64,000 bases of DNA from Gibbula magus (Eukaryota > Mollusca > Gastropoda > Trochida > Trochidae), in NCBI GenBank assembly GCA_936450465.1, contig OW388291.1, positions 36,742,656-36,806,655 of the forward strand. The letters run 5' to 3'. The position numbers were made by a program, and so were the translations under genes. Under the pieces are notes generated by a model. The model was not told the DNA's origin. It was given only the letters and a program-made list of their open reading frames with translations, and ran no database searches. Every line of letters starts with the position of its first letter. Positions within the stretch are counted from its first letter, which is position 1. This document shows, piece by piece, positions 13,616 to 27,320 of this stretch.

Positions 13616-15420
13616 TCATGTAGTATGTCAAGTTAACTCCTCTTGTCAGCCTCATGTGCGCAACCACAAGTCTGGAATGACAACTGGGAAGCTTCTTGAT
13701 AGAAAGAACATTTCAATTACTTGAAAAGTTCGACGTCTAATACAATTGGCGACACCCACGTTTTCTTTAGCAAATGAAAATTGAAATACAAAACTCTTTG
13801 TTTTCGTAATCAATAAATGCCTAATTTGACTTGCCATAACACTAGCTCGTTGAGAAGTTGCCATTTTCAATTTCGACTTCATGGGTCTTAATTAGAATTG
13901 GTCTCGAGTGAATTGTCATGTCTCTCCCTGGGGTGCCAGATTTGGGGGATGAGGGGATGCGAGGGGGTGAGGCAAGCATCTGTCATCAGACCCTCTGTTA
14001 TGCATCAACATTGTGAACTCTAAGATTTACCACGTGGCGAAACGCAAACAATCAATTTCCATATGAAAAAAACCTAACCCCTCAGTTAACTCATAATTTA
14101 GTGGTTTCAGAAAGTTCATAAGCAGCCCGGGAACAATATATTGCTGGTTTGGTAGATAGTCTATCGTTACACTATAATATCGCCTATTATATGAACTTAA
14201 AATATGGGTCTAGGATCTCTTCTTCACAATATGTTTTAGAAGGATCTCCAGTGTGATTGCAATGGATTTATTTCAAGTTAAATTACCTCAAATAGTAAAT
14301 GTCTTTCCCAGAAATGCTACTGCCAGTTCTATACTGATACTGATAATCGAAAGATAAGCATATGTGCGTACATAGTAAAGTAAAGTATATGTCAACGTTT
14401 ACTTTCGTAAAGCTCTCTTTTTTCTCTATAACTTTGACATTTTGAAAGCTAGAAAATACCACTCACATTTATGTAATATCCAGGAGAACAATTCCAAAAT
14501 AGGATATGTCGCTTGTAATAAACACAAAATCAATCAAAAATGCTATACTCATTACGTAAAGATAAAATAGGTTTGAACCTTAAAATATCTCAATCACAAA
14601 TTATTTTGTAAATTAGCGATGAAAATCAGAAAGGCTTGTCCGTCCGTAGCAATTGCAAATTCGTCTTGCCGAATAGTTGTATTCTTAACACAGACTAAAT
14701 CAAAATGTTGCCATATCCGTTACTGAACATATAATCCGTTCAACATTCAATGAAATAATGTGGACACACTTTTTATATTTAGTGGCAGTTGTCTTACAGC
14801 GTATTTTTCAGTAACCATGTCCAATTGGTCTTATTGTTAGACATGTCACAAACACGAAATGCATCAACAAATAAATGATTAAACATACAATAAGTGATAA
14901 AAACGTACGAAACAAAAAACTTTCCACATAAATCGACATGGTAGTACAGGGATAAATACCTGTTGTCTTCTCAGTCAGTGTATGTCCAGTGTGTCTACCG
15001 GATAGACATGTTAGATCCTTGACTACCTAACGTTAATCTATCCATCTCTTTTCAACGAAACGTATTTCCATCAATAGTCCAAAACTCCTCCGTGGGAAGT
15101 GGAACGACCTCCTTCAACAACATAGGAGATTAAAGGCTTTCCAGTGGTCAAGTACGAGAGCCGATTGTGGTCAAGATTGACCCTACACATCTCATAAAGA
15201 GGGATACCGGAGTTTGACCAATGTCGCCATAGAGAGCCATGTTTGTGTAGCCTTCCTATTGAGAACATCACGCATCTCATTACCACCCCAGCAGGGGCCT
15301 ATCCTCTGTATAATAGGGGATGATAAGCTTCCATTATATCCACACTGCATGGTCAGTATAATCCGTCCAACTGGACACCTTGTATGTAACTGTTCGACCA
15401 CCTGCCGAGTGGCCACAGGC
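13616..15420. other. Non-coding stretch, nothing recognised
   Basis: AT-rich DNA with short unrecognised reading frames only. No inverted ends, target duplications or microsatellites stand out by eye. Confidence 0.5.
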
Positions 15421-15429
15421 GCTTTGATG

Positions 15430-16265
15430 TCATGTATAACGGATATTAGGTCATTGGTCAGTGTGTAGGTCACTGGTCAGTTGTCCTCTACACAGAAGCA
15501 TCTGATATACGCGTCAATGGCACTGTCATTAATGCTAGATCAGATTGCCAAGTTTTACTTATATACTGACACTACAATATAGGTGGTCATCACACATCAG
15601 ACATTGATTATTGTTCAAGCATCTATGCTACAGAAGAAGTTACGCTATTAATGATATAAAAAGTATGTTAGATGTGCAACAATATTGTATTAAACCGTCA
15701 CTTTAACGAGATCCAAATTACCTCGATAAAATTTCCCCTACAAGTACACTTGTTCAATTTTTTTCCCTTTATTTCATCCTAAATAAAAACATATTACAGT
15801 TTCAGAAATTCTTAGGCTACTGTAAAAGCTTTCCAAACAGGTCTTCGGGTGCTTCCAAGAGTAATTATAAGTCTACCAGCTAGTCTAACACTTAGAAATT
15901 TAAAAATATTGAAAAGGAGCCTTTTTAAAAATATTATATTTCTTACCGAATAAATACTTTTTTCGGAGTATGAGTGTACGATTAGTCTACCAGCCTGCAA
16001 AGGCCGTCATGGGGAAACTAAGATGGTCAGTGTTTGCGGCCATTAGGTCATTGGTCGTGTGTGTCAGTCATCGGTCTGTTGACCACCACTCCAGAAACGA
16101 GATGACCTGTAAAGATATGTCTGTGACACTGTACACAGCGCCATAGAAACTGGATCAGATAGAGTGTTATCACTGAAGTGTCAATTCCATTGTATGGTAA
16201 TCACATAACACAGTATCGTGTCTGTGTACAGGTTCCGACTCTTCTACAACAGAAATAGGTTTTAA
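15430..16265. repeat. Old duplication: 15430-15660 resembles 16035-16265
   Basis: Two blocks ~600 bp apart share ordered matches: TTAGGTCATTGGTC, then GGATCAGAT / AGATCAGAT, then GGTGGTCATCACACATCAG against TGGTAATCACATAACACAG, then CTACARMAGAA. The DNA between them is AT-rich. It has two direct AGTCTACCAGC motifs (near 15873 and 15984), which suggests that the intervening segment is itself locally repetitive. Divergence is high, so this is an old event. Confidence 0.55.
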
Positions 16266-19200
16266 GCTGATGTTGATGAAACTTGAAAGCTAATCCAAAA
16301 ATGAGAAAATACATCTCCAATAAACGGATAATACGAATTAAATGATAAAATGAATGTGTGTCTATGGTTTATGAATATGTATAATCCTGATGAGACAAAC
16401 AGGTGTGTGTTGATGATAGACAGATCGTGCAACTGTTCGCTTTAAAAAAGATGTGTTCCCTTATGTATGTTTTAAGAAGGTAAAGTCATAAACACCTGCA
16501 AACAAAAACGTTATCTACACACCTTGATAAAGCGTTTGCTTTTGTTTACACAGCCATTTTGGTGTCCATTTCCAGACACTGACAACTGGTAGTTCACATA
16601 AAATGAAAGGATATAAAGTAGTGATGTTCACCAGACAAAGACTAACATGTGACCCTGTGAATTTAAATAGTCGTAAACACTAAATTATCATTCTTCTCTG
16701 CTTACAGCAACGTTCAAAAGGTTCTTTAAAACATTTCCATCGTTCAGTATAATGCTGGCCACTATTTATGCTAGATAACTACACATAATAATAATAACTT
16801 AACATAAACATTATATATAATGAAATAATACATTTAGAGTACAAGTTTGTCAATGAACGCATATATCATTGAAACGTCGACTTTACTCTTTCCTTCATTT
16901 AAATTATATATGTAGGTCTTTGCAAGGAGAGGGTTAATAAGTGTACTGGTGGCATAGTTCAACAATGTATTTGAGACAAATATGAGAGCTTCGGTATCGT
17001 TGGGATTGAATTCCAAAATACGATTGTTATCTTTACCTCCGTGTGTAAACAGTTATGTAAAATGTAATCCTTGGCTATGATTGTGTGTTGACATATTTAA
17101 TACCTTGTATTTAGTTTGGCAAATGCAGTTAACAGTGTACTGTCGCAAGGCTGTACCGAATATTTTCATTTTATCGTAACACGAAGGCCATACTCGATTT
17201 CGAATAAGACCACAGTTCTATTTTAAAAAGAACGTGAGCAATATCATGCCCATTGAATAAGTGCAAGACAGAACAAGTAACAGCTTGGAGATGGTAACAG
17301 TAACTATATAATGATGGAAATGAGTCAACTATGCATTGTTAACTGCGTTGTTCTGGATCACATCTAGTTCTGGGGAGAACAAAGCGTGTTCTTGCACACG
17401 GTCAGGAAGGGAGCAATTCACATGACTTAGGACCTGTAACGTTACCGTCTTCAATACGTTATACACGAGAGGCCAAGAAGGTGGAGATCGGGGGAGAGGG
17501 ATAGAACCAGAGAGAACAGAAACGGGAACAGAAGGCATATTACTGAACTCAAGCTTCGTATTGTTGGGAGATGATTTATGTCATGTTCATGGCTCGTTCT
17601 GCACGGTCAGACAATACGAATCAGACAGTCCCTGCGGTGAGAAGAGAAGAGAATTCGAGACGAGGTGTGCGATTAGAGGGAAGAGGAAAGCAAGAGGGTT
17701 TCTTTACATGCAGAACCCTGGGGATAAGAGGATAAAAGTAAAACGGATACAAAAGAATTCTTTGACGGAACCTGGGAATCACATTAAGTCCAATGTTAGA
17801 CAGCATGCTTGCAGTATGTTCAGGAGGTTAACGCAGGGTGTGGTAGAAGTACTTAAATATGATGGAGAGAGGAGTGTAGTTATGATAGATAGAGGGAGAG
17901 AGAAGTTAAGAGACAAATTGACCACTTAATTGCATACATCACATTCTCTGGTTATCTTCCACACTTCTGATTTTGATATTCAACGTACGGTGTGATGAGT
18001 CATGGGACTATTTTATCTTTTGTCTCTAACGTGAACATATCCGAATAGAAATGACCCTTCGAGGCTTCTTGAACAATGTTATACGAACAGACACCGACAT
18101 AAAAATAACCAAAGCCAATAAAGTGCAATGTATTTTACGTAAGGAATATAATAAATGAATTACCTCACATGTATTTGTCTTATTACTAGCTCACGTAAAC
18201 TCAGCACGATATATAGGTGTTTAGTAGTCTCCAACAAACAAAATGATCCCACGTGAGGAGACGAGAGAGAAGAGAAGGGAAATTAAAGGAGCAGAACGAT
18301 TCACGTGTGATTGCGTTGAGCTGCTTAGCTCTACCTCCCACTGACAGAGCAAGGACTCGTACACACACAGACAGCCATGTGTTCAATGGTCTGACATAGA
18401 CAATCAGATCCCTCGGGGGAGGAGAACGAGAAAGGGGAGAGGAGGCACGGATTGAGGGGAGGTGTGAGAAGAAGATGAACAATAAAGCTGGGGTCTGAGG
18501 GGGATTGTGCTGTCATGGGGGATTTCCCCCCTGATCAACTAGACATGGTTATTTACTCTATGCCAAATGAAATGTGACAGAGGTAAACTTGATGCATCGG
18601 TTTGCGGTCGAAAATATGTCTCTGGAAATATGGTACCGTTTACTTGAAAATGCATCTTGGTCAGACATGATTAAGTCTTCTGGCTGTTTAAACCACATTC
18701 CATTATCTCATTTCATAAATAATTTATAAATGTTTCTTGTAAACGAGAATGTACAAGGAATTTTAAGTTAACTCAGACACGAAAATGGTATTTATGTTAC
18801 CATTTAAAAGCAAACCTTCAAGGTTTTAAAAGACACGAAATAATGTCAGAGATAATGATATGTTAAACTAGAGAGATCCATATCTCAACGTAGAAGGGCA
18901 GGCAAGCGATAACGTTTATTGAAGGTTGGCATAAAACAGCCACAGATCGCTAAGTTGATATAGCACTAAAAGCATATTTCTGCTTTGGGAACGAAATTAG
19001 ACAGTTTGGATCAATACCATTTCCCTACGTTATAACACGTTGTTCAAAACGCAATCGAAATCAAACCGCATTTCCAGAAGTGTCTCTCCTTTGAATGGCC
19101 TCTCATTCACAGCTCGTTTCTATTGAACTATAACTAGGTGATGCAACAAAACATCTCATTGACAATATTCATAAGAAGTATTATTGATTTATAACATCCC

Positions 19201-22200
19201 TAAAGTAGACGATTTTCTTCTTCGCACGTCGTAAGAGTGAAAGCAGAGCAAGCGCTAATAAGTAGAATGGATCGTGAGACTCGTCCTTTGTATCGGAGGA
19301 GGAATTCGGAGGGGATCCAAGCATGTGCTTCCCATCAGACCCGAGAAATCTTTTAGCTGATATCAATCACAATCACATTTATCCACCTCTTCTGCTCATA
19401 TCTCTTGATGTATGTCTGCAATCCTTCAGTAAATCACATAAAGCCGTGGAGACAAAACCCAGTTGAGACAGCGAGTCTACAACCGTGCAAAACACGCAGC
19501 CATTTCACCAGCTTCCCCCTTTAAATCTAATTTACCGATGTTCGCCGATCGTTCTTTGCTCAAGTGAAATCCGAGCAGAACAAGACGGTTCTGGGTGAAA
19601 TATTGCACAACTTGACACCTTTTTTTCAATATGGTTGTCTGTTTGTGTTCTTATTGTGCGCGTACACATTCGTTTGTCCAGTCTATCCTCCAAACTCTAG
19701 CAAAATATTCGATTGACGTCAGTCCAGTCTAGAAAATTATAACAAATCTAGATTCCTCAGTTCCTGGATTAGGGATCAAAACATCTTTATGGCTCAATGT
19801 TTTCATCTCAACCTTCTTTCTGAGACTGGATGTTAGTCTATACCTTCATGAACATAATTCAATATGGCTGAACATGTACATTCTGGATTTGAAGTTTGAA
19901 CAAGAGCAGAAATCTGAAATACGACAATTTGACTATCATTTTCGTTTAAAATCTGAGAAAGTGTATAACTTGGCAACCGAAATGGCATAATATTTCAAGA
20001 TGCATTGTCTTAACATTTGTTCCAAAGGGCTATATCCCTATCGAAATCGGTACCAGATCACTGTCCACGTGCATTGTTCTAGAATGTAAGTGGGAATGTC
20101 AAAATGTATTATGTATCAACTTGCATGTAAAATGGAAAATATTTCGACATGTCCATCCCTTTGGGGTTTCTTGGACATTACAAATCAATCGGAGGACATT
20201 CTTGATTTTAGCTGACCACATGCCTTGTACGATTCTGGGCGAGATCGGGCAAACTAACAACATCTGCCTCACTACATGAAACAATGACGTCTCCATGTAA
20301 TGATTTGTATTGTGAGAAGTTACAAGATGCTAACAGCTGCACTCACGTATCCAATTGACCATCCTCTTGATTTAGCTTCTACGTGACATTGACAAAACCT
20401 GATCTCTTAGTATGTCCACCGACTTGTGTTGTTAACCATTATGAATGATAAATTCTAAATAACACTAACTGCTTTAATACAATTCAAGAACAGAAAAGGG
20501 CATACAAAGAAAGTCAACAATTTGATAAACTTCAACGAGACACACGATTATGAAAATTGTAAGGTATCCAATCAACACAATTTGTAGCCTTAATGGTCAC
20601 AGATTGTGTTGGCATTTGGAATTTCTTTCCTTCAAGGCTAAACCCACTTTCCAAGACCATAGAGATTTGGATCTAAAACATCACTGAATGGACTAAGGGT
20701 TACTTCAGTAAATGAACGCACACAATAAGCCTTACTTTAAGAGCTCCTAGTGTTTAGTCCAAGGTAAGCGTCCTAAGTAATTAGTGGCCATCAATATTGC
20801 CACCTGCCATAGTATTCTTCAATATGACCATTTGCATTATTGGTGAGAAACTGCCAAACACGACACCTGCCTCCCCGTATTTCTATATGACCGTTGTGGT
20901 GATGTGGTTTGTCATTCCTCGGCACATGATTTGCTCGAATTTGCTCAGAAATGTTATGACCGGTAACCAGGTGGCCTCTTTTATGACCCATAACGACCTT
21001 CGCTTTATACAGCCATGTCAGCAGTCGATTTATAGCTAATTAGATTTGTTTGGTCTTGCAGGCTGCATATTTTCTAAATTAGCATAAGCAAGGGGTGGAG
21101 GACATTGTCTGACCGCTAGTGGACACTGATCATCGACGTCCGAATTAACAAAGAGTTTAGTTATTGGAACAGACAGAGCGGAAACACGCATAAAAGTCTC
21201 TTATGATAAGCTTTATGTTCTGAATATTACCTCCAGACACGACAGGAGCTGTTAAATATCTCTTGACAGAAGGCTATTTGAACGACGGGACATTTAAAAT
21301 AAATTTGAAAGGACTGGGGTAATTATGCTAACAATGCTGTCAGAAATACAATCTTTAAGTGCAGGACGATTGGGGTTAACGAGGTTTGGTCTGTAATATT
21401 TCAAATAATATCACAAATACCGCATGAACCAATAATGGCTTTTATGACAATCTATATTGTCTGCAAAATGTGACATAAAACGCAATTGAAACTGCTTAAG
21501 AGAGATAAAATGAGACTTAGTCAAGATAATATACATACGAGGCAGCGTAAATAACTTCAATTTGACCACCCAGTTAACATTTTATCCAATATCGAAGCTG
21601 GAAGTGCTTTTAAAGTATGGAACTTTATTGAAATTGGAAAATAATAAAATATTGTTTGTAACATCCATAACGCAAGGTACATGATGCATGAAAATAATTG
21701 AAGTCGTTTGGTTACATTAAGATCTGAGATGACAATAAAATATGACATTTCATTTCAGTTTGTAACAAACCGTTTATAACATTTACAAAACTACATGAAA
21801 TCTTAACGTCAAATTAATGTCCAACAGAGAGCTAACGTCGGAACTGAGATAACCTCTAAACGTGCGTACAAACTGTTTCGAATATTACAGTTTATTTACT
21901 CAACGATAAACTAACGCTTAACGTCACTCATATTTATTTTTTCAGACGGAAGCAAAATAATATACAGATGTTAACGTCATTTCCAGCGTTGAGTTAATGA
22001 AATGGGTCAACAAAACATCTTTGATACCAGAATCCGCTCTGGTTTTGCTGAGAACTTCCCTTATAAGACAAGATAATACCTTCAGGGCTTTGTCCGTCAT
22101 AGGTAATCTCTAAACGTCAAATGTGTATCATCTTCCATCGACGATTTCTGCTCAATATTTCCACTGAGAAAATGTCAAGAGCTTAGAAATTCTAGTCAGA

Positions 22201-22890
22201 AAATACTCTCGATTTGAACGTGAGATTGGCTTACATATGGAAACCTAGAGGTAGAATATCGAACACTGCTAATTATGCTGAAGACATTATCTCTTAAAAT
22301 AACATAAATGCCTTTTTTTGGCGAATTTTGACACCGTTTTGGAGGAGCAGCTGCTTTACATGTAAACTGGATGTGACTGAAGCTAGGTTCACGTAAACTG
22401 AAGCAAAGAACATGTGATGTGGTCTAGGAATTTCTACATCTTACAGTATGTCACGTTGTGGAAACTTATGTTCATCTATTCCGAGATGTAGGTTTTCAAA
22501 AATAGTTGTATTCAAGTCCAATGGAACATTACAGTTATGCGAGACATTTTAATAAATATAAGCACATGTTCAAAATTAAGTTGTAAAGTATATATAAAAT
22601 GTATACATTTACTAGACATGCTGCGTTTTGTTCCCATTGGTTACATAACAGACACTGCGGTAAAAACAGACATTTCTATTCTATGATGATATGTGTTGGT
22701 GCATAATAACATGAACTCGGTAACCGTAACACATGAATAGAAACCACAATAACAGAATATATATATCAACCAATGTGTTGATGTTATACACAGCTATAGA
22801 ACCTTAGCTAATGTACAACGTTACAATGCTGAACATGTTGACAGAACACACGTTAATACACAATTTCTCCACCACTTGTGCAATGTTAAA
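16266..22890. other. Non-coding stretch, no gene recognised
   Basis: About 6.6 kb. The longest reading frame here, 122 codons on the plus strand at 17561-17929, is purine-rich and rich in Arg and Lys. It has no recognisable motif, start context or splice signals, and I treat it as chance. A purine-rich patch also lies around 18400-18500. No transposon ends were seen. Confidence 0.5.
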
Positions 22891-24023
22891 CAGCTGTTAT
22901 CAAATGGTGCGCCGTGATAGCGGTGATGTAAGTGATGTAACACATGTTTAACATATTGCCATCATCATGGAGGACGCCCTTGTTTAATCAGTGCAGTGGG
23001 TGTGAGAGCAGCAAAAACTGTAGGTAGACCGACTTCGCCCAAAAATACACTGTGCGATGTAGTGTTGAACAGCATGACCAGCTAACAGGTATTTAGATTA
23101 TATTATTTTTCTTGAATGTCGTCTTATTTTTAAATACCTAAGACGAACACTGAACAGACAGACTGTTGTGTCGGAAACTCACTCTCTCAATACTGAACCG
23201 ATGCACAGGTAAAAGCTGTAACAAACAAGTTGACAGCGCTTTTTAGGACAAAGACTGATGGTTATGTTGTGATGTGAGGGCAGCTTCTAGCAGACAGACT
23301 GATACGTCAATGGAAACCTTTTTGAGAACTGAGAATAGACTGTCTTCAACTGTGTTAACAGGTATGCTGATACGTCCATGGAAACATCAAGTGACGTTTA
23401 TGATGAGACCTGAGACGTATGATGAAAATATGTTGACACGCTGTCTGCAACTGTTGAGACTTGAGCTCTTAACAATAGAGAGACCACATCATTCTATGGA
23501 AGCAAACGGAGCCCACTAAGATGAAAAACAATGACTTTCGGAAAGAAGACATTCCTTGACGTACTGTAGAGGCGTGAACTCGCTAAACTGACATGAATTT
23601 ACTCATGAAAACACAGCTTGTAATGAAAGGCATCAGATCGACAGTTGACTTTTATTAAGAAACCACACTGTGATAGAAAGTCTTTCTGTTGACAGAGAAC
23701 TAGAGTCTACTAGATGCTACTGCTGTGATGTAAGACCAGCGAGAAACAGCTACATGTAGTAGTCATGTCAAAGGAAACACAGCATTCGAACTGATGATCT
23801 ATAAACAAGTCAAGAGTTTACCTTCTTTAAATGACAACGCTGTGATGTAGTGTTCTTTTTCGATTTTAAGAGTTACCTAAACGTGCATATAGGAACGTTG
23901 GCCTTTTCTGACTGGATACGTTACATGTGATGTAGTGTCAATTTGGACGATCGGCAAGAACACATTGGTATTTCTAAATAACATTACACTGCGTTCTTTT
24001 CGTTTAGATTAAGGACTTCTTGA

Positions 24024-24039
24024 ACAGATATAAGAAGTG
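24024..24039. repeat. Target-site duplication, left copy, of the 51-bp SINE
   Basis: ACAGATATAAGAAGTG, identical to 24091-24106. The AGTG at its right end is also the start of the SINE tail repeat, so the true boundary may shift by up to four bases. Confidence 0.85.
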
Positions 24040-24090
24040 AGTGAGTTATTGTTTAACGCCGCTTCGGCAGTATTGCAGCCATTAGCGGCG
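24040..24090 (-). mobile_element. Extremely 5'-truncated SINE (51 bp) with 16-bp target duplication
   Basis: A 51-bp insert (AGTGAGTTATTGTTTAACGC ... TTAGCGGCG) sits between two perfect copies of ACAGATATAAGAAGTG at 24024-24039 and 24091-24106. Read on the minus strand, the insert is the 3'-terminal tail of a gastropod-type SINE, ending in GGCGTTAAACAATAACTCACT. The perfect 16-bp direct repeats are the hallmark of LINE-driven target-primed insertion, and the missing 5' part is typical 5' truncation. The family assignment rests on my memory of abalone and other gastropod repeats. Confidence 0.85.
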
Positions 24091-24106
24091 ACAGATATAA
24101 GAAGTG

Positions 24107-25915
24107 TTACCCTTTCTGAATAACAACTCGGTCGTTCACTGTACAGGTGTGCGATCAGAAGGTTCACAATTTAAGAAATCCAATTGTGTTTCTAATGGTG
24201 AGATTAATACCTTTTCTGACTTAGAGGAAAACCCTGTGATATAGCAAACTGTATCAACTATCATAGTTTAACCTTTTTAAAGAATTCAAATTTCTTTCTC
24301 ACAAAATACATTTTGATGCAATAATATTTATATAAGGACACTAACGTTGATCCTAAAAAAACACAAAACCTAAATTGTATGGATTTACACAAGCTTTAAT
24401 AAACCAGATAAACTTTGCTATGGAGCTCTATAGGAAACTCTATATGTCTACTGTTGAGAGGCAAGACGCAATCACACTCCGAGGATGGACTGATGGGAAC
24501 TGGGAAATGATCCAGACGCCCGGTCAATAGACCTCGTTACCCAGTAATATAGAACACAGACATAGAACTGATGTCTTACTTCGATATCCTGGCCTTACAA
24601 GATGGATTATTCTCGCCACATGGTAGAAATACGTAACATTTAAGATTAGGCCGATGCTACGAGCTCCAATTTTGTCAGATAGAATATATTGTTTATCTCA
24701 GTTTCTTTGGTGATAAACGGGGAAAACGTGTACTTTTGCAATTTTTTTTACTTTTAAGAGTCTAAAATCTTGTTATAAGTCAAGCGCGTGTGGGTTTAAC
24801 TATTCGAATTGAACTACAAGTATAGAAAATAATAGCGTTCATAAATAATCGAAACAATTCTTTTTGAGAAGTACATTAGAAAAGGAATTGAGATGAAATC
24901 TCAGAGAGAAAAAACATTCGTATGTTTTAAAAAAAGATATCACTTTTTGGCTATATATTATAACCGATTCCAGCGTATTTACAGACAATCTGACAAGGAA
25001 CCGTAAATATACTTATTGTAAGAGTCACACAACAATTCTTCGTTTACTCGAGCCTCTGCCATAACACCAAATGGAAACTGTAGACCACTTTTCTGCAACT
25101 TTCAGTATCAAATGCGTTTATAAAAACCTCAAGCTAGCCATTGTTTAGTCTAGTTATGTGCATACAGCCCCGCCCATCCAATGTAGCCTGGATCATTCCC
25201 AGTCGAGGTTGTTTTACGAGACACGGAAACGTTTTATTGTTAGCAACTGTCATCTTACTGTTGGTTTTGAGATAAGACTTCCAACAAGTTTCCGCTGAAG
25301 TTCCCGGGATTGATTTATGATAAGGGATTATGCTTCGTCTGATGTTAGGGGATGTTTGTAATCGTGCAGGTGAATGTTATGTAAGTAGAGACTGTCCCAG
25401 GATAGATATATGTAGTGTAACCTTCTGGGGCTCCCCGCATTGGTCTCCTGTGTGCTGTCAGCGAACAGTCATTGTCTAGACAGTTATTATATTTTGTTAG
25501 AAAATTAAATGTCATATAATCCACCAGGAACAATTTCTCTATTACAATAACTCATTTTCATCTACATATTGCTGTTGATAAGAAAAATAACTTCAATATA
25601 CTGGTAACAGATAAAGCTATCATTGTTCTAATATCGTGGAGCACTTAACATATAATATTCATTGTGAGTACTCATCCATAGCCAACTTAAAATGGAATTG
25701 ACAGGATCAATGAATTGGCAAGTTGCTATTCTAAATAAGAATTTGGAGTACTATGTATAAAATATTCAAAACAAAGATCAAGTTCTGATAAGGTTCTCAG
25801 GAAAGCCTCATCAAGAAGCAAAACTAGCGACTGGCCTAGTAACCTTTAGGAAAATCTTATAAAAACAATTCAGTGCTATAAATATCTGAAACAATAGGTG
25901 TTGATTATCTTAACA
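24107..25915. other. Non-coding stretch, nothing recognised
   Basis: The first ~180 bp still belong to the degenerate CTGTGATGTAGTGT repeat zone. The rest is AT-rich with no gene and no clear repeat. Confidence 0.5.
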
Positions 25916-26700
25916 GAAACACAGGTGGTAATCCCGAATCACAGGTAGCGTTCACTAATTACCCTCTCAAGGTGTCGACACACCTGATGATGACACCTTT
26001 ACCGAATTAATCGCAGTCACACGCAATCATTAAAGGTATCAGTTACATTCTGCATCGATATCTTGAAGAACCTAATCTAAAACTGCGAACAGGTAATCAA
26101 AGGTGGGCATCATTGATGTACAGGTACAATGTCGGTGAAGACATCTACATCGAAATAGTTTCAGCCACGCACATTCGTAAAAATAATTAATTTAAGTTTT
26201 CTAACTGTATTTATAGATTGAAAAACATCATCCATGATGGAAGCAGATTCAGATTTTCAGGTAAGAAATCTTACAGACAGGTAACCTTAATAAGTAAATT
26301 GAGGTATACGGTAAGGTGTATATAGTCGCTGAACTAATCCCAGCCACAATCAATTATTCAAAATCATTAATTTCTACCTGCATCTATATCTCCGAGTTTA
26401 ATGCAAGAGAGCGAACTGCATGGCTGGGTAAGGTCGGGCGATGAGACCCAAGTATTCAGGTAGATAAAGTCCATGAACTCATTAAAGCCACACGCAATCA
26501 TTAAAGTGATTAATTCTCTACCGTATCTTTATCTTGAAGAGCTTAATCAATCACTTACACAGGTAATCTGAGGTAGGATGATTATGGTGTACATATACAA
26601 ATAGGTGAAGACATTTACATCGAACGACACGCAATGATTAAAACGATTATTCTCAAGTGCATTTATGTACCATCTTGAAGATTGTAACCAATAGCGTGTA
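25916..26700. repeat. Degenerate tandem repeat, ~145-bp period, ~4-5 units
   Basis: An ordered set of motifs recurs: GCCACACGCAATCATTAAAG, then ATTAATTCT, then CTGCATCTATATCTTGAAGA, then TAATC, then ACAGGTAATC, then GGTGAAGACATCTACATCGA. The CACGCAATCATT part starts near 26018, 26166 (diverged), 26345 (diverged), 26489 and 26628. Spacings are thus about 148, 179, 144 and 139 bp. Sequence from about 25850 to 25950 may be a further decayed unit. No reading frame persists. Confidence 0.8.
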
Positions 26701-26859
26701 CATGTATTCTCCGGTAGATAGATTTACGATTAGACAATATTAAAAAGTTTAATTGAAGTGACGTTTTCCTCTTTGCATGAAGCGTGTCATGTGTCATGTG
26801 TGATGTCCAGGAATTTATAAAGGGGAGTTCAACAAACATAAATGCAGTATTACCCCATC

Positions 26860-26905
26860 CCCCCTTTAACACCACCCCGCCCACCATCAACCCACCCCAA
26901 CCATC
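26860..26905. repeat. C-rich low-complexity tract
   Basis: A short run dominated by C in groups (CCCCCC, CCACCCCGCCCACC) contrasts with the AT-rich surroundings. It may form i-motif or, on the opposite strand, G-rich structures. No other function is visible. Confidence 0.5.
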
Positions 26906-27099
26906 CGTTTAAATGCATGAAGAAAAGACGCAATGATATCCCCATTGAATGTATTGTGAAAGCTTTAATCAATAACGACGTACACTTAGGAACAAGGTAA
27001 ATACAGGTAAACGTAAGCAAACACTTACCTCAATAACGCCAGCAACTGCTAACATGCACTGTCACAATGTCTAAGAGAATACAATGGAGAGTTATCCCT

Positions 27100-27320
27100 T
27101 CGGCTTGTGTGGTACTAAACCCCCGAGTATCGGTAAATCTCCGTTTTGCTACTGAAGCGGGCAAAGCGCCTGTGCTTGGATCGCATCAATTTAGCTTTCA
27201 TCGCTGGGTCTTCCGACAGCGATCGGTGCCGTGATACGGTGCTGCTCCTATTGATTGAACTCGGGACACAAAACGCTGCGCTCTAAGCGCGGGGACTATA
27301 GATCCTGGCCTTCAGTGGGG
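27100..27320 (-). mobile_element. Probable tRNA-derived SINE head
   Basis: This is a GC-rich island in AT-rich DNA. On the minus strand, GAGTTCAATCA (27252-27262) matches the Pol III B-box, and GCGCTTAGAGCGC (27278-27290) lies upstream of it like tRNA-type SINE heads. The A-box is degenerate, around 27290-27305. I recall similar tRNA-like heads from molluscan repeats. I could not find a target duplication, so the ends are approximate. It could instead be a tRNA-related pseudogene. Confidence 0.4.

Larger units (their letters stand above)
22905..24290. repeat. Degenerate interspersed/tandem repeat with CTGTGATGTAGTGT core
   Basis: Variants of CTGTGATGTAGTGT recur near 22918, 23050, 23265, 23722, 23846, 23925 and 24233. 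Several are preceded by a TTNACCTTTTCTGA-like stretch (near 23820, 23903, 24108 and 24210) and a short AC-rich spacer. Spacing is irregular, about 80 bp between the two clearest units. This looks like an old tandem array broken up by substitutions and insertions, one of them the SINE piece at 24040. The 81-codon reading frame at 23274-23519 lies inside it and is probably not a gene. Confidence 0.55.

Noticed and set aside
17561..17929. 122-codon plus-strand frame, rich in Arg and Lys
   Set aside because: No recognisable domain, no signal of exon structure, and a purine-rich local composition that suppresses stops. An overlapping minus-strand frame is similarly open.
20797..21039. 80-codon frame with a hydrophobic centre (YFYMTVVVMWFVI)
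   Set aside because: The opposite strand is also open, no family is recognisable, and repeated TATGACC motifs bias the composition.
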